A stretch of 64,000 bases of DNA from CAZMYM01 sp964620325. GTDB lineage: Bacteria; Bipolaricaulota; Bipolaricaulia; UBA7950; UBA9294. Every line of letters starts with the position of its first letter. The stretch's first letter is position 1. Below are positions 41,515 through 50,881 of this stretch, piece after piece. Under the pieces are notes generated by a model. That model did no database searches. It was not told where the DNA came from and was given only the letters and a program-made list of their open reading frames with translations. The position numbers were made by a program, and so were the translations under genes. The stretch spans positions 1 through 64,000 of the forward strand of contig CAZUIM010000001.1 in NCBI GenBank assembly GCA_964620325.1. The letters are read 5' to 3'.

Positions 41515-44105
41515 CGATCCTCGAACTCCGACGGGGGCTCCGGCTGGCTTTCGTCTTCCGTGCTCTCCTCGGCGTTCGGCGCCGTAGGTTGCTCGTCGCG
41601 CTCTTGCGCGTCCTGTCGCTCTACGTCCTCGGCCGCCGATTCCTCGTCGGACTCCTCCTCGTCCTCGGACCGGTCTTCCGCCTTCTCTTCGTCCGGAGCG
41701 ATCCGGCGGAGCTTGTAGCGTCCCCGGTCGTCGACGCTCATCACCTCGACCGTCACACGGTCGCCGGTACGAACGACGTCGGTGACCCGTCGGACGTAGT
41801 CGTCGGAGAGGGCCGAGATGTGGATCAGTCCGGTCACCTCGGGGGTCAGTTCGACGAACGCGCCGTACTCGGTCGTGTTGCTGACCGTTCCCTCGATGAT
41901 GTCTCCCGCCTTCACTTCGCGACTCGGCGCCGATTTCGTCCCCTGTTCCTTCCGTCCAGAGCGGTCGCCGCGCCCTCTCCGCTGAGGACGTTCTCCCCCG
42001 TCGGTGTCGTCGACGTCGATTCGCCGAAGGTCGGGGCGCCCCATCTTGTCCTCGCCGATCACCTCGATCGTGATCTCGTCGCCGACGCTGACGTGGTCGG
42101 TGACCTTGTCGACGAAGCCGGGGGCGAGATTCGAGACGTGGACGAGCCCCTCTCCGCCGCCCTTCAGCTCGACGAAGGCTCCGAAGTCGACGATGCGAGT
42201 GACTTTCGTCTTGAAGACGGTCCCCACTTCAAGTTCGGCCGTGAGATCCTCGATCGTCTGCCGCGCTGCGGAGGCCGACTCGTCGTCGGGGGCGGCGATC
42301 TTCACCTTCCCGTCGTCGTCGATGTCGATCTCGGCACCGGTATCTTCGCAAATCTGTCGGATCGTCTTCCCGCCGGGACCGATGACCAAGCCGATCTTGT
42401 CGACCGGAATGTTGATCGTGATCAGCCGGGGGGCGAACGGGGAGAGATTCTTTCTCGGCGCCGGCATCGCCTTCTCCATCTCGGCGAGGATCTCGAGCCG
42501 GGCGGTTCTCGCTTGCTCGAGCGCTTGGCGCATCGTCGTGCTGTCGACCCCGCCGACCTTGACGTCGAGCTGGAATCCGGTGACGCCGTCCTTGGTGCCG
42601 ACGACCTTGAAGTCCATGTCGCCGTGATGATCCTCGGCCCCTTGAATGTCGGTCAGGATGACTCGGCGACCGCTCGCCCGGTCTTCGATCAGCCCCATTG
42701 CGATTCCAGCAACCGGTTTCGCAAGTGGGACGCCGGCGTCCATCATCGCCAGCGACGCACTGCAGACGGTCGCCATCGACGAGGAGCCGTTCGACTCGAG
42801 AATCTCCGAAACGACGCGGACGACGTACGGGAAATCCTCCTCGGTTGGGAGCACCGAGCGGAGCGAATTCTCCGCCAGGTATCCATGTCCGATTGAGCGA
42901 CGGCTCGGGCTTCCGATCCGCCGGACCTCGCCGACTGAGAACGGAGGGAAGTTGTAGTGCAGCATGAACCGCTTGCGACCCTCGGACATCATCTGATCGA
43001 TGATCTGCTCGTCGCCGCGGGTTGCGCCCAGGGTGACGATTCCGAGGCTCTGTGTCTCGCCGCGAGTGAACAGGGCGGACCCGTGCGTTCTCGGGAGGAC
43101 GGAAACGCGGCACGAGAGCTGGCGGACCTCGTCCGGACGACGGCCGTCGAGACGGAGTCCGTTATCCAGGATCTCTTGGCGCATGTACGCTTCCAGCAAC
43201 GATTCGACCGACGCCTCGATCGCCTTCTTTCGGTCGGCCGCCTCATCGTCCGGAGTCCCTTCGGAGACGAGGCGCTCGACGGCGTGACGCTCGAGTTCCT
43301 TGAGGAAGTCGTCCCGGGCGCGCTTCGAGTCGAGCGTGTGCATCGCTGAGAACTCGTTGCCGACGAGTTGGCGAACCTGCTCGTCGAGACTGCCGTCTTC
43401 GACCGGCGGCTCGACGACGGCCTTCTTCAGCGGACCGACGCGTTCGAAGAAGCGCTCTTGGAGAGCGATCAGCTCCCGAATCGCCCCATGGGCGAGGTCG
43501 ATCGCCTCGACGACCTCCGACTCCGTCAGTTCGTCCATCATCCCTTCGACCATCGTGACCGCTTCCTTGGTCCCCGCGACGGTGATGAAGACCCCGCCCG
43601 TCTCTGCGGTCTCCTCGTCCGGATTGACGACGAAGCGTCCGTCCTTTCGTCCGACGCTCACGCCGGCGATCGGCCCTTGAAACGGAGCTTCGGAGACCAT
43701 CAACGCGGCCGAAGCACTGGTGATCGCGAGCGTGCTCGGCGGGCAGTCGGGCTCCGCTGAGAGGATCGTGGCGACGATCTGAACCTCGTCGTTGTACCCG
43801 TTTGGGAAGAGCGGCCGGATCGGGCGATCGATCATCCGGCCGCTCAACACGGCGACGTCGCTCGGCCGTCCCTCTCGCTTGAAGAACCCGCCGGGAATCT
43901 TCCCGGCGGCGTAGAACCGTTCCTCGTAGTCGACACGGAGCGGGAAGTAATCGATGTCCTCACGTGCCTCCGCCGTCACGACGGTGACGAGGACGTAAGT
44001 GTCGCCGTGTGTCGCCAGGATGGCGCCGTCGGCTTGACGGGCGATCTGCCCTGTCTCCAGGGCGAGTTCCTTTCCGTTAAACTGAATGCTTTCACGAATG
44101 TACAT
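41508..44105 (-). CDS. pnp: Polyribonucleotide nucleotidyltransferase with two S1 domains
   Basis: The 865-aa PNPase phosphorolytically degrades RNA from the 3' end. It has two RNase PH halves (GDTYVLVTVVTAE, GKIPGGFFKREGRPS; then RTHGSALFTRGETQSL), an alpha-helical linker, a KH domain (INIPVDKIGLVIGPGGKTIRQI, ~570) and an S1 domain (~622-690). A second S1 domain follows at ~731-800 after a basic linker (RRGRGDRSGRKEQG), and then an acidic tail to 865. Normal PNPase is ~700 aa with one S1. It lies 7 bases after rpsO. Confidence 0.97.
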   Translation of the reverse strand: MYIRESIQFNGKELALETGQIARQADGAILATHGDTYVLVTVVTAEAREDIDYFPLRVDYEERFYAAGKIPGGFFKREGRPSDVAVLSGRMIDRPIRPLFPNGYNDEVQIVATILSAEPDCPPSTLAITSASAALMVSEAPFQGPIAGVSVGRKDGRFVVNPDEETAETGGVFITVAGTKEAVTMVEGMMDELTESEVVEAIDLAHGAIRELIALQERFFERVGPLKKAVVEPPVEDGSLDEQVRQLVGNEFSAMHTLDSKRARDDFLKELERHAVERLVSEGTPDDEAADRKKAIEASVESLLEAYMRQEILDNGLRLDGRRPDEVRQLSCRVSVLPRTHGSALFTRGETQSLGIVTLGATRGDEQIIDQMMSEGRKRFMLHYNFPPFSVGEVRRIGSPSRRSIGHGYLAENSLRSVLPTEEDFPYVVRVVSEILESNGSSSMATVCSASLAMMDAGVPLAKPVAGIAMGLIEDRASGRRVILTDIQGAEDHHGDMDFKVVGTKDGVTGFQLDVKVGGVDSTTMRQALEQARTARLEILAEMEKAMPAPRKNLSPFAPRLITINIPVDKIGLVIGPGGKTIRQICEDTGAEIDIDDDGKVKIAAPDDESASAARQTIEDLTAELEVGTVFKTKVTRIVDFGAFVELKGGGEGLVHVSNLAPGFVDKVTDHVSVGDEITIEVIGEDKMGRPDLRRIDVDDTDGGERPQRRGRGDRSGRKEQGTKSAPSREVKAGDIIEGTVSNTTEYGAFVELTPEVTGLIHISALSDDYVRRVTDVVRTGDRVTVEVMSVDDRGRYKLRRIAPDEEKAEDRSEDEEESDEESAAEDVERQDAQERDEQPTAPNAEESTEDESQPEPPSEFEDRW

Positions 44106-44112
44106 GGATTCT

Positions 44113-44385
44113 CTAGACTCCTCTGATCTCCAATCTCGCGGTCAATTCGCGATACCCTGCGAGATCTTGACGTTTGACGTACTTCAGGAGGCGCCGGCGC
44201 TGGCCAACCATCTTCCGCAGGCCCCGCTGCGAACTGAAGTCCTTCTTGTGGGTTCCCAAGTGCTCCGTTAGCTCACGGATTCTCTCCGTGAGCAGGGCGA
44301 TCTGCACGACGGCGGACCCGGTGTCCTTTTCGTCCTTCCCGAATTCCCGAATGATCTCCGATTTCCTGTCTGCGTTCAGTCCCAT
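44113..44385 (-). CDS. rpsO: 30S ribosomal protein S15
   Basis: The 90-aa S15 has the typical end-to-end sequence: IIREFGKDEKDTGSAVVQIALLTERI, LTEHLGTHKKDFSSQRGLRKMVGQRRRLLKYVKR. It binds 16S rRNA in the central domain. The rpsO-pnp order is conserved in bacteria. The ribosome site AGGAG lies close to the ATG. A short hairpin at 44411-44430 in the leader could be an upstream terminator or an autoregulatory element. Confidence 0.99.
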   Translation of the reverse strand: MGLNADRKSEIIREFGKDEKDTGSAVVQIALLTERIRELTEHLGTHKKDFSSQRGLRKMVGQRRRLLKYVKRQDLAGYRELTARLEIRGV

Positions 44386-44410
44386 TCTCTCTCCTCTCCC
44401 ACGTCCGAGA

Positions 44411-44430
44411 GGAGGGCGAGCCCACCCTCC
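44411..44430 (-). terminator. Hairpin between amidohydrolase and rpsO
   Basis: GGAGGG and CCCTCC form a 6-pair stem with an 8-base loop, between the stop of the amidohydrolase at 44446 and the rpsO start. It may be a weak terminator or part of the rpsO leader. Confidence 0.35.
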
Positions 44431-44445
44431 GAGGCGGGGTAGTGG

Positions 44446-45720
44446 TCAGTTCCCGTGCCTGCGAAGCAGGCGCGCGACCTCCGATTGTACACGCTCCTCG
44501 TCGATCGTGAGGAGCTCTCGGTTTCTCATCAAGGGGCGGCCGTCGACGAGGACGTCGGTGACGTCGGTCGAATCGGCCGCGTAGGCCACGGTCGCCACGG
44601 GGGCATGCGGCGGCCAGGTGTGGCTTCGCTCCGTGTCGAGGAGGACGACGTCGGCCGGCGCGCCGCCCCGAATGCCCCCTTTCGGAAAGCCGAGAGCTCG
44701 GCGTCCCGCTTCGGTTGCCATCTCGACCGCGTCGGCTCCCGAAAGGGCCGTCGGATCTTCGCGAACGGCCCGCTGTACGATCCACGCGGCTCGGAGTTCC
44801 TCGATCATGTCGAGCCGGTTGTTCGACGCGGCCCCGTCCGTTCCGAGGGCGACGACGATTCCGGCGGCGCGCATCGCTTCCACTGGAGCGATTCCGTTGC
44901 CGAGCTTCGCGTTCGACTTCGGGCAATGGACGACGCTCACCCGGTGTCTAGCCAGTCGTGCGATGTCCTCCTCGTCGACGTGCACGCAATGTGCAGCGAG
45001 GGTCGGCACGTCGAACACTCCGAGGTCTTCGAGATAGGCGACCGGTGTACGTCCGGTCCTCGCTCTCCAGCTCTCGGTTTCCTCACGCGTCTCGGCGAGG
45101 TGCGTGTGAATGGGGAGATCGAACGATCGAGCCATCTCGATCGCTCCACGCCAGACATCCTCCCCGCAGGTGTAGACCGCGTGAGGACTCACCGCGACGC
45201 GGATCCTTCCCCCGGCGGCGCCGTGCCATCGTTCGATGACCCGTCGGGCGATCGCCAGCTCGGCCGCCCCCCCGTCATCGATCGACTCGGCAATCACGCC
45301 GTAGGAGAGAAGGGCGCGGAGGCCGCTCTCCTCGACCGCTTGAGCAACCTCGTCGGTGTGGAAATACATGTCGGCGAGACACGTCGTACCGCCTCGGATT
45401 GCCTCGGCGAGCCCGAGAAGGGTGCACCAGTAGACATCCTCAGGCTCGAGCTCACGTTCGATCGGCCAGACGTACTGCTCGAGCCACCTCTTCAACGGGA
45501 CGTCGTCGGCGAGACCTCGAAACAGAACCATCGCCAAGTGCGTGTGCGCGTTGACGAACCCCGAGAAGGCCAGCTTCCCGTCGCCCTCGATTGTCGTCTC
45601 TCCCGCGCCGGGCGCGATGTGAGTCTCCGTAACGTCAACGAAGGATCCCGCCTCGATCCGGGAGGACAACGTCCGATCCGGCCCGTGGAGCGGTCGGACG
45701 TTCCTCAGAACCGTTCCCAT
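44446..45720 (-). CDS. Amidohydrolase (MtaD/SsnA-type deaminase)
   Basis: The 424-aa metal-dependent hydrolase has FVNAHTHLAM (metal His59/His61), IHTHLAET (~204), AAHCVHVDEEDI and LGTDGAASNN with the metal Asp. This pattern suits 5-methylthioadenosine/S-adenosylhomocysteine deaminases and related guanine-deaminase-like enzymes. It probably recycles a methylated nucleoside, but the exact substrate cannot be read from sequence. The ribosome site is GAGAGGAT. It is the first gene of the minus-strand run down to coaD. Confidence 0.85.
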   Translation of the reverse strand: MGTVLRNVRPLHGPDRTLSSRIEAGSFVDVTETHIAPGAGETTIEGDGKLAFSGFVNAHTHLAMVLFRGLADDVPLKRWLEQYVWPIERELEPEDVYWCTLLGLAEAIRGGTTCLADMYFHTDEVAQAVEESGLRALLSYGVIAESIDDGGAAELAIARRVIERWHGAAGGRIRVAVSPHAVYTCGEDVWRGAIEMARSFDLPIHTHLAETREETESWRARTGRTPVAYLEDLGVFDVPTLAAHCVHVDEEDIARLARHRVSVVHCPKSNAKLGNGIAPVEAMRAAGIVVALGTDGAASNNRLDMIEELRAAWIVQRAVREDPTALSGADAVEMATEAGRRALGFPKGGIRGGAPADVVLLDTERSHTWPPHAPVATVAYAADSTDVTDVLVDGRPLMRNRELLTIDEERVQSEVARLLRRHGN

Positions 45721-45827
45721 TCGATCCTCTCACACGATGCGTTCGGGCGGGATTGTAGCCCGGTGTCGAATCAGACGCAATCCGAGAATGGGCCGTCGCA
45801 GGCCCGGGCGTGCCGGCCCGGAATCGC

Positions 45828-45856
45828 TTGCACCGAGTCCTCGAAGGGAATATAAC
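45828..45856 (+). promoter_or_regulatory. Sigma70-like promoter of yraN, near-leaderless
   Basis: TTGCAC (45828-45833), a 17-base spacer and TATAAC (45851-45856). Transcription would start near 45863, about five bases before ATG 45868, with no Shine-Dalgarno sequence. Confidence 0.55.
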
Positions 45857-45867
45857 ATGAGCTACGT

Positions 45868-46209
45868 ATGATGGCATTGTCGGGAACGGAGGCCGAAGAG
45901 AAGGCGTGTCGATTCCTCCGGCACGAGGGGTACAAGATCGTGGCGCGGAACTGGCGATGCCGCTTCGGGGAGGTCGACATTATCGCGCGGGACGGATCGA
46001 CGATTGTCTTCGTCGAGGTCAAGGCCCGTTCCAAGGACGGATTCGGCGGACCGAGCGCCTCCGTTGACGCGCCGAAGCAGCGTCGGATTGCCACGACGGC
46101 GGCGTGGTTCTTGCAGGAGACGGGTTGCGAACTGCCGGCGCGGTTCGACGTCGTGACGTTTGCCGGGGCGACACCATGCCTCTATCGAGACGCATTCCAG
46201 ATCGGTTGA
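45868..46209 (+). CDS. yraN: YraN/UPF0102 nuclease-fold protein
   Basis: The 113-aa UPF0102 protein has GTEAEEKACRFLRHEGYKIVARNWR and GEVDIIARDGSTIVFVEVKARS, the PD-(D/E)XK-type core (Asp in EVDII, Glu-x-Lys in VEVK). Members are predicted Holliday-junction-resolvase-like nucleases; function is not settled. The family often sits beside rnhB, comM or tsr genes; here comM follows six bases after its stop. Confidence 0.94.
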   Translation: MMALSGTEAEEKACRFLRHEGYKIVARNWRCRFGEVDIIARDGSTIVFVEVKARSKDGFGGPSASVDAPKQRRIATTAAWFLQETGCELPARFDVVTFAGATPCLYRDAFQIG

Positions 46210-46215
46210 TGTGAG

Positions 46216-47754
46216 ATGTTCGCGCGCCTTCTGAGCGGTGCCGTCCTCGGGGTCGATGCCTGCCTGATCGAAGTCCAATGCGACATCGCCGGCGGGTTGC
46301 CGACCTTTCAGATCGTCGGCCTTCCGGAGAAGGAGGTTTCCGAGAGCCGGGACCGGATCCGGAGTGCGATCAAGAACTCCGGGTTCTCCTTCCCGGCCGG
46401 CCGCGTCACCGCCAATCTCGCTCCGGCCGACGTCCGGAAGCGCGGCGTTGGTTACGACCTTCCGATCGCCCTCTCGATCCTGATCGCGTCCGATCAACTC
46501 CGTGCGGTCTCGGGGCGTCTGTTGACCGTCGGAGAGCTGGCGCTGGACGGGGAGGTTCGAGGGGTCTCCGGCGTTCTTCCGATCGCCCACGAGGCGTCCT
46601 CACACGGACTGGACGGACTGATCGTGCCGACCGTGAATGCGACCGAGGCGGCGTTGATCGAAGGGATCGATGCCTATCCGATCGGCACCTTGCAGGAGGC
46701 CGCGGCCTTCCTGCGAGGTGAGCTTCGCATCGAATCGTACCAATGTGACGTCGAGCCGCTCCTGTTGGATCGGCCGTCCTCCGTTCGGCACGATCTCTCC
46801 GAGATTCGAGGGCAGGTGCAGGCGAAGCGGGCTCTCGAGATCGCCGCCGCCGGGGGTCACAACGTCCTGCTGATCGGGCCGCCGGGGGCCGGGAAGAGTC
46901 TCCTGGCACGGTGCCTGCCCGAACTCCTCCCTCCTTTGTTGCTGGAGGAGGCGCTCGACGTGACGCGGGTCTACAGTGTGGCAGGGCTCCTCGAGCGCGA
47001 CGTGCCGCTCGTGTCGGCTCGGCCATTCCGCGCCCCACACCACACCATCTCGTACGCGGGGATGGTCGGGGGCGGCCACGGCGTTCCCGGCCCTGGGGAG
47101 ATCAGTCTCTCCCACCACGGTGTCCTCTTCCTCGATGAACTGCCGGAGTTCGACCGGAGCGTTCTCGAGACGCTCCGGCAGCCGCTCGAGGATCGATCGA
47201 TCCTTCTTTCGCGTGCTGGGGTCTCGGTCCGATACCCGGCGTCGTTCACGCTGGTCGGGGCGATGAATCCGTGCCCCTGCGGGTACCTCGGCGACTCGGT
47301 CCAGCCTTGTACCTGCTCGATCAACGATCTGTACAGATACCGGCGACGTCTCTCCGGCCCATTTCTCGACCGGATCGATCTGTTCGTCGAGGTTCCGCGT
47401 CTTCCGGTCGACGACCTGTTCGGATCCGAGCGGACCGAGAGCACGACGCGAGTCCGTGAGCGGGTGGCAAAGGCGCGAGAGATTCAGTGGGAGCGGACGC
47501 GGGAGTCGTCCGGACGATTCTCGAACGCCGAGCTCGGCCCTCAGGAGGTCCGGAAGCACTGCCGGTTGAGCGACGAGGCGACGACGCTTCTGAAACGGGC
47601 GGTCACGCGGTTCGGCCTCAGTGCGAGGGGGCACGTTCGCGTTCTTCGCGTCTCGCGAACGATCGCCGACCTCGAAGGCGATGAGCGGATCGGCGCGGCG
47701 CACATCGCCGAGGCGCTCGCGTATCGTCGTCAACTCGCGGGGCAGAGCGACTGA
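46216..47754 (+). CDS. comM: ComM/YifB-type Mg-chelatase-like AAA+ ATPase
   Basis: The 512-aa protein has an N-terminal Lon-like substrate domain (LPTFQIVGLPEKEVSESRDRIRSAI), Walker A GPPGAGKSLLARCLPE (~219-234), Walker B VLFLDELPEF, an arginine-rich sensor region, a CPCGYLGD motif and the C-terminal Mg_chelatase_C domain. ComM is a helicase that promotes branch migration in natural transformation. Length and motifs are complete. Confidence 0.96.
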   Translation: MFARLLSGAVLGVDACLIEVQCDIAGGLPTFQIVGLPEKEVSESRDRIRSAIKNSGFSFPAGRVTANLAPADVRKRGVGYDLPIALSILIASDQLRAVSGRLLTVGELALDGEVRGVSGVLPIAHEASSHGLDGLIVPTVNATEAALIEGIDAYPIGTLQEAAAFLRGELRIESYQCDVEPLLLDRPSSVRHDLSEIRGQVQAKRALEIAAAGGHNVLLIGPPGAGKSLLARCLPELLPPLLLEEALDVTRVYSVAGLLERDVPLVSARPFRAPHHTISYAGMVGGGHGVPGPGEISLSHHGVLFLDELPEFDRSVLETLRQPLEDRSILLSRAGVSVRYPASFTLVGAMNPCPCGYLGDSVQPCTCSINDLYRYRRRLSGPFLDRIDLFVEVPRLPVDDLFGSERTESTTRVRERVAKAREIQWERTRESSGRFSNAELGPQEVRKHCRLSDEATTLLKRAVTRFGLSARGHVRVLRVSRTIADLEGDERIGAAHIAEALAYRRQLAGQSD

Positions 47755-47871
47755 GCGTCGGGCGTGATCGTTCATGAAATCGCCACAAGCGGCGTGTACA
47801 GTCTCTGGCCACACACGAGCGCGACACCGCCGGACGGGGGGTCGGCGGCGTGCCTGTTTGAGGAGGGCTGT

Positions 47872-50052
47872 ATGTGGAGACGCTCAGCTAGTGCGGTGAT
47901 TCTGGCCGTTTCGTTCGTCACTGCGGCGTGCATCGTGGCGTCGGCATTCCCCGTCGTCATTTCGGAGATCGCGTTCGATGGGCTCGAAGAGATACGTGAG
48001 AGGGACGTTCGAGATGTGATCGGGATCGAGGTCGGTGACGAGGTTCGGGAGTCGGACCTCAAAGCTGCTTCTCAGGCGATCTACGCCCTTGGATGGTTCC
48101 GGGACGTGTTGGTGCAGCCGGGGCCGCTCGACGACGGTGCGGTCGTCTTCGAGGTCACCGAGTATCCGGTCATCGAGGAGATCTCGATCACAGGGAACGT
48201 GAATCGGCGATGGTACGGGCTCTTCGGGATCGACCTGTTCCACCTGCCGATCGTCTCGACGGCGAAGATCAAGCAGATCCTCTGGCAGGAGGACATCCGC
48301 AGAGGGAAGGTCCTGAATCGCGACTCCCTGGAGACGGCACTGCGAGAGGTGATTACGGAGTACAACGATCGGGGATACGTGCTGATCGCCGTTGGAGACG
48401 TCACCATCACCGACGAGCTCTCGATCGAGTTCATCGAGGGACGCGTCGCCTCGAATCGGATCGACGGACTGAAGACGGTGCCGTCGAGCGTCGCGGAGGA
48501 GATGATCGACCTTCCACTGGGCGAGCCGCTCGTGCAGCCGGATCTTCAGCGAGTCCTGGCGCACTTGGGGAGCTCCGTCTACTTCTCCGATGTCGAGGTC
48601 GTGCCCGATCCGGGCGGCGCAGACGACGAAGTGATCCTGCACTGGACGCTCACCGAACGGGAACTGATCGACGCGCCGATCGAGGTCGACGGGATCACGC
48701 TCGATGGCGTGGAATGCTTCGCTCCGGGCGTGGCGGCGGGTGCGCTCCGCGAGATTCCGTCGGAGGCGATCGACAACTACGGGTTGCTGCGCATCGTCGA
48801 GCCCCTGTTCGATCTGTACCAGGACGAGGGCTACATCATGGTGCGCTTCTCCGCCACGGACGTCGAGGACGGGCGACTCCGGCTGCTCGTCGAGGAAGGC
48901 GTCGTCTCCCACGTGCTCCTCTCGGGGAACACGCGGACCCTCGACCACGTGATCAGACAGAACCTGAACATCGAAGCGGGAGACATTCTGACGCGAGCGG
49001 CACTCCGGGTGGGCTATCAGCGCTTGACGTCGTTCGGGTACTTCCGGTCGGTCGACGTCCTCCCCGAATGGTCGGACGACGGCGTCCGCTTGTCGGTGAT
49101 CATCACCGAACGTGAGGATCTGGGCGGAATGAACGGAACGCTTGCCGTCGAGCCGAGCTCGGGCGGGATCGTCGGCGAGCTGAGCGTCAATCAGAAGAAC
49201 CTGTTCGGTACCGGGCAGGATGTCTCGGTCACCTACAGCCGCGGCTTCTCCGGGGACGTCGAACCGATGACCAGTACGTGGACGCTCGGCTACAGTACGA
49301 TCGCTTCGTATTCCGGCTTCGATCGAGTCGGAGTCGACCTGTATCGAGCGGTTCGAGAGGAGGACGGCTCCGACGAGACCGCGGAGTACGTCACCGTCGG
49401 GGGTGAGATCGGCTTCGACTACCCGATCGCCGACTACACCGATCTGTCGCTCTCCTACAAACATGAGGAAGAGCGGCTGATCGGGACGCAAGGCTGGACA
49501 CCGATCGACTCGATCACGTTGGCCCTCGTCTACGACGATCTGGATGATCCGTATTTTCCGATGGAAGGGAATCGTCAGAGCGTCTACGTGGAGAAGGCCG
49601 GTGGGTTCGCCGCTGGGCCCGAATACACCAAGGCCGGGTTCCTGTGGATCGATTTCACGCCGATCCACAACGTGCTGTTCGGCGATCTTGATCAGACGTT
49701 CGGGGTCCGGTTTCGCGTCGGATGGGCCGACGAGGGACTCCCGACGTCCCAGGCGTTCAACCTTGGTGGTCCGACCTCCGTCCGCGGGACGGAGGCCGCA
49801 AAGGTTCCGCGGATGTTCATCGCGAACTTCGAGCATCGGGTCGAGCTGATCGAAGGGTTGGTGTTCACCACGTTCTTCGACGCGGGGCTGGACTTGGATT
49901 CTGTCCGGCTCGACGATGCGAAGATCTCGACCGGATTCGGATTCGGGATCAACGCCGCGGGAATCTACGTGCGACTCGAATTCATGTGGGTGATCGAGGA
50001 AGGAATGACCTGGTTCCCGACGTTCGACATCGGGTTCGGTCCGATGTTCTAG
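47872..50052 (+). CDS. bamA: Outer membrane protein assembly factor BamA (Omp85)
   Basis: The 726-aa protein has a signal peptide (~1-25), several POTRA domains (FDGLEEIRERDVRDVIGIEVGDEV; ITGNVNRRWYG; VLLSGNTRTLDHVIRQNLNIEAGDILT) and a C-terminal 16-strand barrel with ARG-type signals such as GGPTSVRGTEA (cf. VRGY motif) near 640. It inserts beta-barrel proteins into the outer membrane and so shows the host is diderm. The ATG at 47872 follows AGGAGGG; the frame is open back to 47764. A Skp-like gene follows. Confidence 0.94.
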   Translation: MWRRSASAVILAVSFVTAACIVASAFPVVISEIAFDGLEEIRERDVRDVIGIEVGDEVRESDLKAASQAIYALGWFRDVLVQPGPLDDGAVVFEVTEYPVIEEISITGNVNRRWYGLFGIDLFHLPIVSTAKIKQILWQEDIRRGKVLNRDSLETALREVITEYNDRGYVLIAVGDVTITDELSIEFIEGRVASNRIDGLKTVPSSVAEEMIDLPLGEPLVQPDLQRVLAHLGSSVYFSDVEVVPDPGGADDEVILHWTLTERELIDAPIEVDGITLDGVECFAPGVAAGALREIPSEAIDNYGLLRIVEPLFDLYQDEGYIMVRFSATDVEDGRLRLLVEEGVVSHVLLSGNTRTLDHVIRQNLNIEAGDILTRAALRVGYQRLTSFGYFRSVDVLPEWSDDGVRLSVIITEREDLGGMNGTLAVEPSSGGIVGELSVNQKNLFGTGQDVSVTYSRGFSGDVEPMTSTWTLGYSTIASYSGFDRVGVDLYRAVREEDGSDETAEYVTVGGEIGFDYPIADYTDLSLSYKHEEERLIGTQGWTPIDSITLALVYDDLDDPYFPMEGNRQSVYVEKAGGFAAGPEYTKAGFLWIDFTPIHNVLFGDLDQTFGVRFRVGWADEGLPTSQAFNLGGPTSVRGTEAAKVPRMFIANFEHRVELIEGLVFTTFFDAGLDLDSVRLDDAKISTGFGFGINAAGIYVRLEFMWVIEEGMTWFPTFDIGFGPMF

Positions 50053-50072
50053 ATCAGAGTGGAGACGTCTTC

Positions 50073-50078
50073 TATAAT
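50073..50078 (+). promoter_or_regulatory. Possible -10 element before skp-like gene
   Basis: A perfect TATAAT 45 bases upstream of the ATG. No good -35 at the usual spacing was found. Confidence 0.35.
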
Positions 50079-50122
50079 TGCGCGAATGCCGCAACGGAAG
50101 ACAACCAAAGAGGAGGAATAGC

Positions 50123-50869
50123 ATGTCGAGGAGTGTGCTGTACGTAGCGGGACTCGCCCTGCTCCTCGCCGTCGGAGCGCTGATTCTGCAGTTCGTGCTC
50201 CCGTCGGCCGGCGGAGGAGATTCGAGCGACGTAGCGTCGCTGGAGCGACGCATCGGGGATCTAGAGAACCAGCAGTCGACCGGCGGGGATTTCCGCGTGG
50301 CGTACCTGGACGCCGAGGATGCCTTCTCGGTCTTCCTCGAGGCGACCGCCGATCTGCGGGAGCGGGCGAACGAGAAGATTCGTGAGATCAGCGATCTCCA
50401 GAACGAGTACGCAGCGAGCACGATCTCGAAGGACGACTACCAGCAACGGTACAACGAGCTCCAGGCCGAGCTGCTCGACGCGCAGCTGACGATCGACATC
50501 AGTGCCCTCGATCGGATGATCGCCTCGGACAAGTTCTCCGACATTCGCTCGAAGCTCGAGGAGTGGAAGGAGACGGCGCAACTCCTGGCGAACGAGGTCA
50601 AGAACCTCGTCTCGATGGCAAAGATGGGCGTCGTCGACGCGACCGAGTATCAGGCTCGATACCAGACGGCGAAGAACGCGTTCGAGCAATTCGATCAGGG
50701 CCTGACGCAGGCGGCGACGCTGAAGATCGTGCAGGTGGCCCAGAAGATCGCCGTCGAGCGCGGCTTCGACATGGTCTTGCGCGTCAAGAACGTCTTGGTC
50801 TATCGAAATCCGATCTCTCTCACCGACATCACGGACGAAGTGAAGTCCGTGATCGCCGACTACCTCTAG
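50123..50869 (+). CDS. Skp/OmpH-like periplasmic chaperone
   Basis: The 248-aa protein has an N-terminal hydrophobic helix (~5-25, signal anchor or signal peptide), a coiled-coil-rich middle (~35-190: LERRIGDLENQ, RANEKIREISDLQNEYAAS) and the Skp/OmpH-type end LKIVQVAQKIAVERGFDMVLRVKNVLVYRNPI. Skp holds unfolded outer-membrane proteins for BamA, the gene just upstream. It is longer than E. coli Skp (161 aa). The ribosome site is AGGAGG. Confidence 0.82.
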   Translation: MSRSVLYVAGLALLLAVGALILQFVLPSAGGGDSSDVASLERRIGDLENQQSTGGDFRVAYLDAEDAFSVFLEATADLRERANEKIREISDLQNEYAASTISKDDYQQRYNELQAELLDAQLTIDISALDRMIASDKFSDIRSKLEEWKETAQLLANEVKNLVSMAKMGVVDATEYQARYQTAKNAFEQFDQGLTQAATLKIVQVAQKIAVERGFDMVLRVKNVLVYRNPISLTDITDEVKSVIADYL

Positions 50870-50881
50870 TAGGGGCGAGCG

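Noticed and set aside
47884..50421. 845-codon frame antisense to bamA
   Set aside because: BamA has POTRA and barrel features. The antisense translation is charged low-complexity sequence with no family similarity.
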